NCBI GenBank assembly: GCA_902803625.1
Contig: CADCQV010000124.1
Coordinates: forward strand, 1-13,384
Origin: an uncultured Lachnospiraceae bacterium
Lineage (GTDB): Bacteria > Bacillota > Clostridia > Lachnospirales > Lachnospiraceae
Direction: 5' to 3'
Length of the DNA: 13,384 nt
Made by a program: the position numbers and the translations under genes. The notes beneath the pieces were generated by a model. It was not told the origin of the DNA. It made no database searches and saw nothing but the letters and a program-made list of their open reading frames with translations. Within the stretch, counting starts at the first letter, position 1, and each line of letters starts with the position of its first letter. Shown here one piece after another: positions 1-6,200 of the stretch.

Positions 1-1314
1 CGCAAGATGGATGATGGTTCCGGTGTGGCCGTGGCAGCTTTTGCATTCCGGGATGACACCTCCCTTAACCGCCGCACTCATCATCTTCTCGTTTCCGGCA
101 TATACGGTACGCCCTTCTATCACGGCCTTTATTCCCTGACCTGCGATCTCTTCAGCATCCTCTACATTGCAGCCGTCGGCTTCGTTGCCGAAGGCTTTTT
201 TAAGGGAGAGGGCTATGGGGTGATTCGAATACCTCTCCGCGTGGGCAGCGATATGGATAAGCTCATCCGCACTTATGTCATTCGGATGAACCGACACCAC
301 CTCGAACACGCCCTTTGTAAGAGTTCCGGTCTTATCGAAAACCACGGTCTTTACTTCACTCATAGCTTCGAGATAGTTCGATCCCTTCACCAGTACGCCC
401 TTTTTTCCGGCATAGCCGATACCCGCAAAAAAGCTTAAGGGAATGCTGACCACAAGCGCACAGGGACAGCTTATAACAAGGAAGATCAGAGCCCTGTATA
501 TCCAGGTGCTCCAGAGAAAAGGTATTTTCAGGGCGTTGAGGACAAGCGGAGGAAGCAGCGCAAGGGCGATTGCCGCATATACCACGACAGGTGTATATAC
601 CCTGGAAAATTTTGCAATGAAGTTTTCAGATTTTGACTTTCTGGAGCTTGCCTCCTCGATAAGCTCCATCACCCTCGAAACCGTGGAATCCGAATATTCC
701 CTGGTCGTCTCTATTTCAAGAACTCCTCCGGTATTTATGCAGCCGCTTATCACCTCATCACCGGGATTCACATCCCTTGGGAGGGATTCTCCGGTGAGAG
801 CGGAGGTATCAAGGCTGGAGCTGCCCTTCTTTATGATGCCGTCTATCGGGATCTTTTCGCCTGCCCTTACAACGATCAGGCTTCCGCATTCAACATCATC
901 GGGATCCACAGAAACTATCTCACCGTTTTCACCGTATAAATTTGCGCATTCCGGAGAAATATCCATAAGAGCGGTGATATTTTTCCTGCTTTTTCCGACG
1001 GCATAGCTCTGGAAAAGTTCACCCGTCTGGTAAAACAACATTACCGCAACAGCCTCGGTATAATCCCCGCTCTTTGCAAGTGCCGCGGCTATGGCTCCTA
1101 CGGTAGCGACCGACATAAGGAGGCACTCGTCAAAGGGCTGTCTGTGGATAATACCGAGGACAGCTTTTCTAAGAACATCATAACCCACTATGAGATAGGG
1201 GATCATATAGAGAGCGAATCTCAGGATACCGCTTATTGGCATACGCGAATAGATTATGAGAAGTACCGCCGCAAGTATGATCCTTATGAGATTGAACCTT
1301 TGTTTTTTGTTCAT
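1..1314 (-). CDS. P1B-type heavy-metal translocating ATPase (Zn/Cd/Pb efflux type), 3' end outside window
   Basis: Membrane pump that uses ATP to export soft divalent metals. Reading the minus strand from ATG at 1314, the frame stays open to base 1, giving 438 residues, so the C-terminal part (nucleotide-binding remainder, last membrane helices) is missing. Visible landmarks are hydrophobic segments at about residues 9-22, 31-48, 63-79, 85-105 and 243-260; the actuator motif TGES at 174-177; the metal-binding SCPCALV in a membrane segment (CPC at 283-285); the phosphorylation motif DKTGT with Asp327; and the HP motif of P1B ATPases in SNHP (His365-Pro366). The sequence after CPC (VSIPLSFF, then GVLVKGSNYLEA) fits the CadA/ZntA-like P1B-2 branch better than copper ATPases. 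There is no N-terminal HMA domain; that domain is encoded separately by the gene 17 bases upstream. The SD candidate is GGGGAAAG just before the ATG. Metal specificity is inferred, because the last membrane helix that would settle it is off-window. Confidence 0.93.
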   Translation of the reverse strand, partial: MNKKQRFNLIRIILAAVLLIIYSRMPISGILRFALYMIPYLIVGYDVLRKAVLGIIHRQPFDECLLMSVATVGAIAAALAKSGDYTEAVAVMLFYQTGELFQSYAVGKSRKNITALMDISPECANLYGENGEIVSVDPDDVECGSLIVVRAGEKIPIDGIIKKGSSSLDTSALTGESLPRDVNPGDEVISGCINTGGVLEIETTREYSDSTVSRVMELIEEASSRKSKSENFIAKFSRVYTPVVVYAAIALALLPPLVLNALKIPFLWSTWIYRALIFLVISCPCALVVSIPLSFFAGIGYAGKKGVLVKGSNYLEAMSEVKTVVFDKTGTLTKGVFEVVSVHPNDISADELIHIAAHAERYSNHPIALSLKKAFGNEADGCNVEDAEEIAGQGIKAVIEGRTVYAGNEKMMSAAVKGGVIPECKSCHGHTGTIIHLA

Positions 1315-1331
1315 AGTGTCTTTCCCCGATG

Positions 1332-1550
1332 CTAGTAATAGATCCTGCAGTCATCTTCTACAGCCCTGCAGTTTTTCTCAACCCTTCCCATTACCTCCGA
1401 AGGATCTGCTCCTTCATCAAACTCCACCTTCATCTTTAAGGTCATAAAATTTACGCTTGCATCGCTGACCCCATCGGTGGCTTTTGCAGCATCCTCCATC
1501 TTCTGTGCGCAGGCCGCGCAGTCCACATCTATTTTGTAGCTTTTTTTCAT
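1332..1550 (-). CDS. Small HMA-domain metal-binding protein (metallochaperone-like)
   Basis: A 72-residue protein matching a single heavy-metal-associated domain with the usual beta-alpha-beta-beta-alpha-beta length. The metal site is DCAAC (Cys11 and Cys14) in the first loop, followed by a helix (QKMEDAAKATDGV) and a strand pair (ASVNFMTLKMKVEF). Two further cysteines, Cys61 and Cys68, near the C-terminus might add ligands. It begins with ATG at 1548-1550 behind a good ribosome binding site (AAAGGAGCG, about 6 bases upstream). It ends in TAG 17 bases before the ATPase start, so the two form an operon. Known biology: in many Firmicutes the HMA domain that is fused to the N-terminus of Zn/Cd ATPases exists as a free small protein. 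Inference: it binds or delivers metal to the neighbouring pump. The domain call is firm; the metal is not determined. Confidence 0.9.
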   Translation of the reverse strand: MKKSYKIDVDCAACAQKMEDAAKATDGVSDASVNFMTLKMKVEFDEGADPSEVMGRVEKNCRAVEDDCRIYY

Positions 1551-1586
1551 GGTATTTCGCTCCTTTCAGAACAGGCTTGAATTTAA

Positions 1587-1608
1587 CGATTAAACATATA
1601 TTTAATCG
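1587..1608 (-). promoter_or_regulatory. Putative ArsR/SmtB-type operator
   Basis: Perfect inverted repeat CGATTAAA-CATATA-TTTAATCG (8-base arms, 6-base centre), placed directly downstream of the -10 box at the predicted start point. The core TAAA-N6-TTTA has the same geometry as the TGAA-N6-TTCA core of ArsR/SmtB-family sites, which are typically found at start points of Zn/Cd efflux genes. A bound apo-repressor there would block transcription until metal is present. No ArsR-family gene is visible in the window, so the regulator must be encoded elsewhere or beyond the left edge. The palindrome is seen directly; the regulator identity is inference. Confidence 0.6.
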
Positions 1609-1616
1609 ATATGACC

Positions 1617-1645
1617 ATAGTATCCCCTCTCTTTCTTCTTGTCAA
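1617..1645 (-). promoter_or_regulatory. Sigma-70/SigA-type promoter of the HMA-ATPase operon
   Basis: On the minus strand TTGACA (1640-1645) is a perfect -35 box. It is separated by exactly 17 bases from TACTAT (1617-1622), a 4-of-6 match to the -10 consensus. Transcription would start near 1609-1611, about 60 bases before the HMA start codon. A 7-base inverted repeat, CCCCTCT (1624-1630) and AGAGGGG (1645-1651), overlaps the spacer and -35; whether it matters is unknown. Confidence 0.72.
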
Positions 1646-1693
1646 GAGGGGGGGAGGATGCTATGCCTTATACGGGAAGTTAAAAATCCAGTT

Positions 1694-1863
1694 TGCATAT
1701 CCAAAGCAAACCCTGCGGAACGCGCTGCGCCGAACTCTCCGCCAACTGCGGCTAGGCGCGCAGGATGTTCACGTAGGAGTTGTTCACATCCCGCGTGCCA
1801 ATCAGCAGTAGGCGGCATATTTCGTCGGCGGTTCCGATAAAGGGTTATGCTTTTGGATATGCA
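1694..1863. repeat. 170-base imperfect fold-back (palindromic) element, MITE-like or structured RNA
   Basis: The stretch folds back on itself over nearly its whole length. The outer arms are 1694-1714 and 1841-1863 (TGCATATCCAAAGC against GCTTTTGGATATGCA). Inner pairs are CGGAAC 1716-1721 with GTTCCG 1831-1836, CCGCCAACTG 1739-1748 with CAGTAGGCGG 1806-1815 (9 of 10), and GGCGCGCAGGATGT 1755-1768 with ACATCCCGCGTGCC 1786-1799 (12 of 14). The apex is a loop of about 17 bases. The interior is clearly GC-richer than the flanks. No convincing target-site duplication is visible. It lies between two divergent operons and overlaps neither promoter. Most likely an interspersed palindromic repeat or non-autonomous transposable element; a transcribed structured RNA is possible. 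Apart from this, 1646-1900 shows nothing gene-like. Confidence 0.6.
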
Positions 1864-1910
1864 CCACCGACTGCCCCTGTATTCACTATAAATATCGCCA
1901 ACCTATTGAT

Positions 1911-1980
1911 ATAGAAAACACTTTACAATGTATGTGTTTTGCTATATTTTAATTCTGGAAGGAGCGATAGTGTTTTCTAT
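1911..1980 (+). promoter_or_regulatory. Three inverted/direct GTGTTTT boxes, probable antitoxin autoregulatory operators
   Basis: Box 1 is ATAGAAAACAC (1911-1921). Box 2 is GTGTTTTGCTAT (1934-1945). Box 3 is GTGTTTTCTAT (1970-1980), the exact reverse complement of box 1. Boxes 1 and 2 form an inverted repeat straddling the -35 (arms AAAACAC/GTGTTTT, 12-base spacer), and box 3 lies in the 5' leader. Ribbon-helix-helix antitoxins such as the RelB/DinJ protein encoded immediately downstream are known to bind short palindromes in their own promoters. The repeats are seen directly; binding is inferred. Confidence 0.5.
1922..1950 (+). promoter_or_regulatory. Putative promoter of the antitoxin gene
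   Basis: TTTACA (1922-1927, 5 of 6 to the -35 consensus) is followed after 17 bases by TATTTT (1945-1950), or after 15 bases by TATATT (1943-1948). Either places the start around 1955-1958, about 40 bases before the antitoxin ATG. The -35 is bracketed by inverted GTGTTTT boxes, as expected for an autoregulated toxin-antitoxin promoter. Confidence 0.5.
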
Positions 1981-1990
1981 CGGTATGTGA
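1957..1990 (+). promoter_or_regulatory. Strong Shine-Dalgarno followed by hairpin and six-codon leader ORF
   Basis: GGAAGGAG (1957-1964) is the only good ribosome binding site before the antitoxin, but it lies 29 bases from the ATG at 1994. A perfect hairpin, CGATAG-TGTTTT-CTATCG (1965-1982), sits directly between them and would shorten the effective gap to 11 bases when folded. Alternatively, the site serves a minimal ORF, GTG at 1970 to TGA at 1988-1990 (VFSIGM), ending 3 bases before the antitoxin ATG, which would give translational coupling. An in-frame TGA at 1988-1990 rules out any longer antitoxin N-terminus. Confidence 0.45.
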
Positions 1991-1993
1991 GAT

Positions 1994-2248
1994 ATGGTAC
2001 AGGTAAATTTCAGGGCGGAAGAAGAAGTAAAGAGACGGGCAGAGCTCGCCTGCAAAAATATGGGAATGAGCTTGTCAACAGCGATCAATATCTTTCTTGT
2101 GAAATTGGGTAATGAACAAAGGATACCTTTTGAGGTTTCGGCGGACCCTTTTTACAGCGCTGGGAACATGGCAGAACTCAAAAGCCGGGCGGCAGACGCC
2201 AGGGCCGGCCGTAATATGCATGAACATGAACCGATCAAGGTGGATTGA
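1994..2248 (+). CDS. RelB/DinJ-family type II antitoxin
   Basis: An 84-residue protein with the typical two-part antitoxin layout. The N-terminal ribbon-helix-helix DNA-binding region spans about residues 2-49: strand VQVNFRAEEEVKRRA, helix with LACKNMGMSLSTAINIFL, then RIPFEV, a hallmark of DinJ/RelB proteins. The C-terminal toxin-wrapping tail, about residues 58-84 (NMAELKSRAADARAGRN, then HEHEPIKVD), matches the family's usual ending. It should dimerise, repress its own promoter and neutralise a RelE/YafQ/YoeB-type mRNA interferase. The start ATG at 1994 is forced by the in-frame stop just upstream. The gene overlaps the next small ORF (TGATG). That ORF is only a toxin stub, so the antitoxin appears to be orphaned in this window. 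Confidence 0.92.
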   Translation: MVQVNFRAEEEVKRRAELACKNMGMSLSTAINIFLVKLGNEQRIPFEVSADPFYSAGNMAELKSRAADARAGRNMHEHEPIKVD

Positions 2249-2334
2249 TGCGAAAGAGCCGGCACGATAAAGCATGGAATGATCATGTCGAATGGCAGGA
2301 TCAGGATTTAAGGAAAGAGGGGGAAAAAGCATGA
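2248..2334 (+). pseudogene. YoeB/Txe-like toxin remnant (28 codons)
   Basis: A 28-codon ORF starts at ATG 2248, overlapping the antitoxin stop by one base, with AAGGTGG four bases upstream, exactly where the toxin gene of a RelB-type module should begin. Residues 6-20 (HDKAWNDHVEWQDQD) resemble the conserved N-terminus of YoeB/Txe toxins, which in E. coli YoeB contains SWDDYLYWQ followed two residues later by D. After that the similarity is lost and the frame ends in TGA at 2332-2334. YoeB toxins are about 84-90 residues, and their catalytic Glu, Arg, His and Tyr lie in the missing part, so this product cannot be an active toxin of that kind. The stop overlaps the next start (ATGA), so the stub may now act as a translational leader. 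The homology rests on about 15 residues and is therefore tentative. Confidence 0.5.
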
Positions 2335-3176
2335 TGACGGGAACACTGATAACCGAAGATAATGCAGAGCTTTTCATGGGTGCAGTGGGTACAAACGCCC
2401 TTGTGAACAGTGATGTGTTTATCGGAGTCGTGGATGAGGAGACGGATACGGCCTGCGGGGTATTATCCGCAGAGGCTGTGGGAGACAGGACCCTGGCGGT
2501 CAGGTGGATATATGTGGATGAAAGCAGGAGAAGGAAGGGAGCGGGGAGAGAGCTTATCAATACCCTTCAGGATATGGCCTGGGAGATTGGGGCAGGGGCA
2601 ATAGTGTGCTCCAGAAATAAGCCTTTGGGTAAGGATGATGTGACAGAATTTTTCCTGTCCTGCGGGTTCGTACAGGATGAATTCTCTCCCACACCGGTCT
2701 ATTCTTATAAGGTTTCCGATATTTCGTTAAGGGACATAAAGAAGAAAACGGCCGAGGTGGTGCCGCTGGATGAGGTCAGCATTAAAGACTGGGCTGAGAT
2801 GGAAAATGCCTGGAAGGGGCTTGATGCTTATGACGAACGCCTGCTGGATATCATTCAGAACAGGGAGTTCTATGATAAAAACCTAAGCTTTGCAGCCATG
2901 GACAGTAAAGGAAAGTTTTCGGGGATACTGGTCACCAGTACAGACGGACAGAATATCTATCTGGAGGATGTGTTTGCCGGGGGAGATGATCCCGGGTTGA
3001 CTGCCTACGCAATGTTTAAGAGCCTTGTTTTAAGGGCTCTTAAGGCTGTAAAGGATCCCGTTATCTCCGTTTCCTATGAAAATAAGGAGATGCTCTTCCT
3101 GCTTGATAAGTTAACAGGGGGGAAAGGTGTTCAGACAGAAGAGAATATACTGCTGTCTTATTTTATGGATGTTTGA
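2331..3176 (+). CDS. Tandem-GNAT acetyltransferase-like protein
   Basis: A 281-residue protein. The N-terminal half (about residues 1-130) is a GNAT fold: strand WIYVDES, then the acetyl-CoA pyrophosphate-binding motif R-x-x-G-x-G within SRRRKGAGREL (Arg67 to Gly72), and the later CGFVQDE turn typical of motif B. The C-terminal half (about 141-281) has a GNAT-like order of strands and helices (FSGILVTSTDG, IYLEDVFAGG, then a long helix) but no R-x-x-G-x-G, so it is probably a degenerate second domain. I start it at ATG 2331 because AGGAAAGAGGGGG (2311-2323) lies 7 bases upstream; an in-frame ATG at 2292 would add 13 residues but has no good ribosome site. It overlaps the toxin stub by ATGA, and the giant gene starts 37 bases downstream, suggesting co-transcription. 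The substrate is unknown; the neighbouring lysine-rich protein is one candidate. Confidence 0.82.
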   Translation: MMTGTLITEDNAELFMGAVGTNALVNSDVFIGVVDEETDTACGVLSAEAVGDRTLAVRWIYVDESRRRKGAGRELINTLQDMAWEIGAGAIVCSRNKPLGKDDVTEFFLSCGFVQDEFSPTPVYSYKVSDISLRDIKKKTAEVVPLDEVSIKDWAEMENAWKGLDAYDERLLDIIQNREFYDKNLSFAAMDSKGKFSGILVTSTDGQNIYLEDVFAGGDDPGLTAYAMFKSLVLRALKAVKDPVISVSYENKEMLFLLDKLTGGKGVQTEENILLSYFMDV

Positions 3177-3201
3177 ATAAGGAGCTTAAAAATATCAAGT
3201 C

Positions 3202-3207
3202 AAGGAG
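3202..3207 (+). promoter_or_regulatory. Ribosome binding site of the giant gene
   Basis: AAGGAG placed 6 bases before ATG 3214, near-ideal for a Firmicute. It fixes the start of the 10-kb gene. The 37-base gap after the acetyltransferase contains no terminator and no clear promoter. Confidence 0.8.
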
Positions 3208-3213
3208 AAAACT

Positions 3214-6200
3214 ATGCCAGGCTATAAAAATATAAAGAAAACCAAAGATATTATCGAAAAGCAGTCAATGGAGGTAACAGATGCGGTCTACGAAGCGGAG
3301 GATATCCTTACCGTAAAGAATTCCCCTTTCATCAATGAGAACGCCCCCAAGAAGGGGAAGAAGACCTGGAAGCAGGTAAAGACCGATGAGTTCATAAATC
3401 CGATAGCAAAACAGGAATTATCCCGCCGCAACAGAAACAGGCTGGAGGGTGGGCTTGACCATACATCATTTGACCTCGCGATAAGGGATCTCGGCAGGGA
3501 GCACATCATGTCCGAAAATGTCCAGATGGAAAAAGGGTGGATCCGGGGACAGATGAAAAAACTGGAGCTGCAGGCTGACAGGAGGAAGAAGGAGGATCTG
3601 CGGGCAGAGGAAAAGGCCCTTGAAAAGCTGAAGGAGGAAAGACAGGAGGAATTTGACAAGGCCCATAATACAGAAGCCCATTCAAAGCGGCTCACCGGGT
3701 TTTTAAACAATGCGGACAACGCAATGAGATCACTCCTTTTGAAGAAGCAGAATAAGATCGCCTATATGCCAAAGGACAGCCTTCTTAACAATGAGTACAG
3801 TAAAAAATTCAAGGAGAGGGTTTCTTCAAAGGTCCGTGACAAGAAGAGGAAAAATAAGAGATCCAGACTGTACCAGAAGGGATTATTGTACGACGCGGTG
3901 GTGAATGCCGGCAGTGCTTACAGGGCAGAGTGTTATTCTGCGCTTAAGGGTCTCATGGAGCACAGGATGTGTGATGATGAGGACTATACGGATCTTTCAC
4001 ATTTCATGATCCCCGGTGAAGAGAAGGTAAATAAGGCCCTTCTTGATCTCTATCTGGGAAAGGATCAAAGAAAGGAAGGGGAAGGCGGATTCGAGGGACA
4101 GGATGTGCAGACAGCCCTCGATAAGATGCTCCGCCTGATCTTTACCACCAATCTTACAGAGTTCAACTTTGAATCGGATTCCGCAATGATGAAGAGTGCT
4201 TCCTCACTGGAGCGCCTTTCAAACCAGCTGGGGGCCTTTGACCGAATGGCGGAAAAGCATGACTACTATTCAACCCTTGATGATGAAACCAGACAGAGGG
4301 TGAACGATAAGCTGGATTCACTGAGATCCATCGCCAATTATTACAATGTCCGGAAAGAGCTCCTGACTAATAATTATTATATAACCCATTATAATGACGA
4401 AATGGCGCTGGACTTCATCTGGGACAAGGATGATGAGAGAAGAAGGGTCGGCGATCTCCTTATCAGATCCCAGATCCTTGGCAATACCATGATGAAGCTT
4501 AACGGTGTGGATAAGAAGAAGCTCGCTAAATTCAAGGAGCCTGTTTTCAACGATCCAAATAAGACCGGGATATATAAGGACCTTAAGAGGGAGCTTAACA
4601 GCAGGAAGGAACAAAAAAACCTGCTTTCCGCAGCATACCGGGATAAGCGTGTCTTTGACAATGTGAACATGCGCAAAAACACTATTGATATCTCAAATGA
4701 GGATATCAAGCTTAAGGAGCAGTTCGATAAAAACAAGCGGATCAGAAGGGTTGACCCCAGAAGAAAGTATTTCTTTAAGACAGGTGTCTGGAAGAACAAT
4801 GTCACAAAGGAGGAGGCTGAAAAGGCTGAGAAGACCGATAAAAAATGGCTTTTAAGCGAGTATCTGCCAAACAGCGAAAATGAGATCTACGGCATTGATT
4901 TTGTGAATGACGAGGCCTTTGTAAAGGGTGTCACTGAGCTTAATGACAATATCGTAAATAATCTGAATAAGATAGATAAAATGGAGGCACGCCAGATACG
5001 GGAGGCCTTTGTCAGCGGCTTCTGGACTGCCCATAAGACACCCGACGACGATCCGGAGGTATATGCTGCCGACAAAAGAAACTATGAGATCCATGGAAGT
5101 GATATCTGCACCAGGGTATCAAGCCTTGTGAAATTAAGGTATAAGCGCGTGGATGATTACATAAGGGATATCTATAAGAGGAGGATGAGGGATAACCGCT
5201 GGTGCGTGGATAAGAATGCCGTCGCCACGGATGAGGGGGATATATTCCTGTCCTTAAGGTCTTTAGCGGAAAACCAGGAACAGAGTGATGAGCTGGACCC
5301 CATAGTTAAGTGGGCCAATAACCTTGCTGTCCTTGAAAAAGAGCTGAACCTTATCTCCTTCATGGATGAGAGCATATATCAAAGTAAGACTATCCAGGCT
5401 CTCATATTCGGGGAGGTGGCCTTTGACAATAAGGACTATCAGATAATAAAGACCAGGATGAAGGATAACGAGGCCTTCCTAAAGGAGATGATCTCTGAAA
5501 AGTATGACTTTGCAGGGTCAGAGATCCTCTATGGAATGAGGAAGTTTATGGGTGAGAGATATCTCTTTGGGGATTACCGGACCATAAGGGATCTGGCAGA
5601 GAGATACCTTCGTTCTGCGGCTCTCTTAAATATGGAGGGCACAAAGGCGGAAAAAGATTTCCAGTACTCATATTCCTCCGTCATGAAAAAGGGAGTCTTT
5701 TCCTCAAAGCTTAGAAAGATCAGCGCTGTCTTCCTTGGAAGAAGCAAAAATATGGACAGGCAGGGGAAGGGTCCCCAGAACAATGAAAAGGGCAGGGTGG
5801 ACCGGTTTAAGAAGAGGCTTACAGTCATAAGGACCTTCGACAAGGTCCTTGCTGATAATACAAAGGATCTCAAGCTTACCCAGTGGGGTTGGGACAGGCT
5901 CATGTACTATTGTGAGTTTATCATTGAAAATGCCCTGTCCCGTGAGGCAACACCTGATAATACAAAGGACTCTAAAAAGCTCCGGAGTGAAATGGAGCAC
6001 TATATCACCACTACCCTTGAGACCGTCAAAAATCAGGATGCGGCCCATATAGGAAACGAGATCGAGATCAACAGGGATACCTTCCTTGATGTGCGGCCGC
6101 CGGAGGAAAAGAAGAAGCCGAAAAAGGGCATCAGGAAATTCACCGTCATACATAAGGACGACTATAGCTTTGCAGGGCTCCTCCGGGGCAGGGGACTTGT

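Noticed and set aside
7..1006. Two long open plus-strand frames (7-438 and 443-1006)
   Set aside because: They lie antisense to the P1B ATPase, whose motifs TGES, CPC, DKTGT and HP are unmistakable on the minus strand; the plus-strand translations have no family features or ribosome sites.
1624..1651. CCCCTCT/AGAGGGG inverted repeat as a terminator
   Set aside because: The loop is 14 bases, no T tract follows on either strand, and it overlaps a strong promoter, so termination is unlikely.
1484..1840. Plus-strand frames across 1484-1840 as small genes
   Set aside because: They run through the HMA gene's antisense, its promoter and the fold-back element. Their openness comes from the GC-rich palindrome, and no good ribosome site precedes them.
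1752..1841. Minus-strand open stretch within the fold-back (…TADEICRLL…NSYVNILRA, stop at 1752)
   Set aside because: It reads like protein but is only about 29 residues, has no start codon with a ribosome site, and the palindromic structure explains the sequence better.
2292..2330. Earlier ATG at 2292 as the acetyltransferase start
   Set aside because: No ribosome site precedes it, it would overlap the toxin stub by 43 bases, and AGGAAAGAGGGGG is well placed for ATG 2331.
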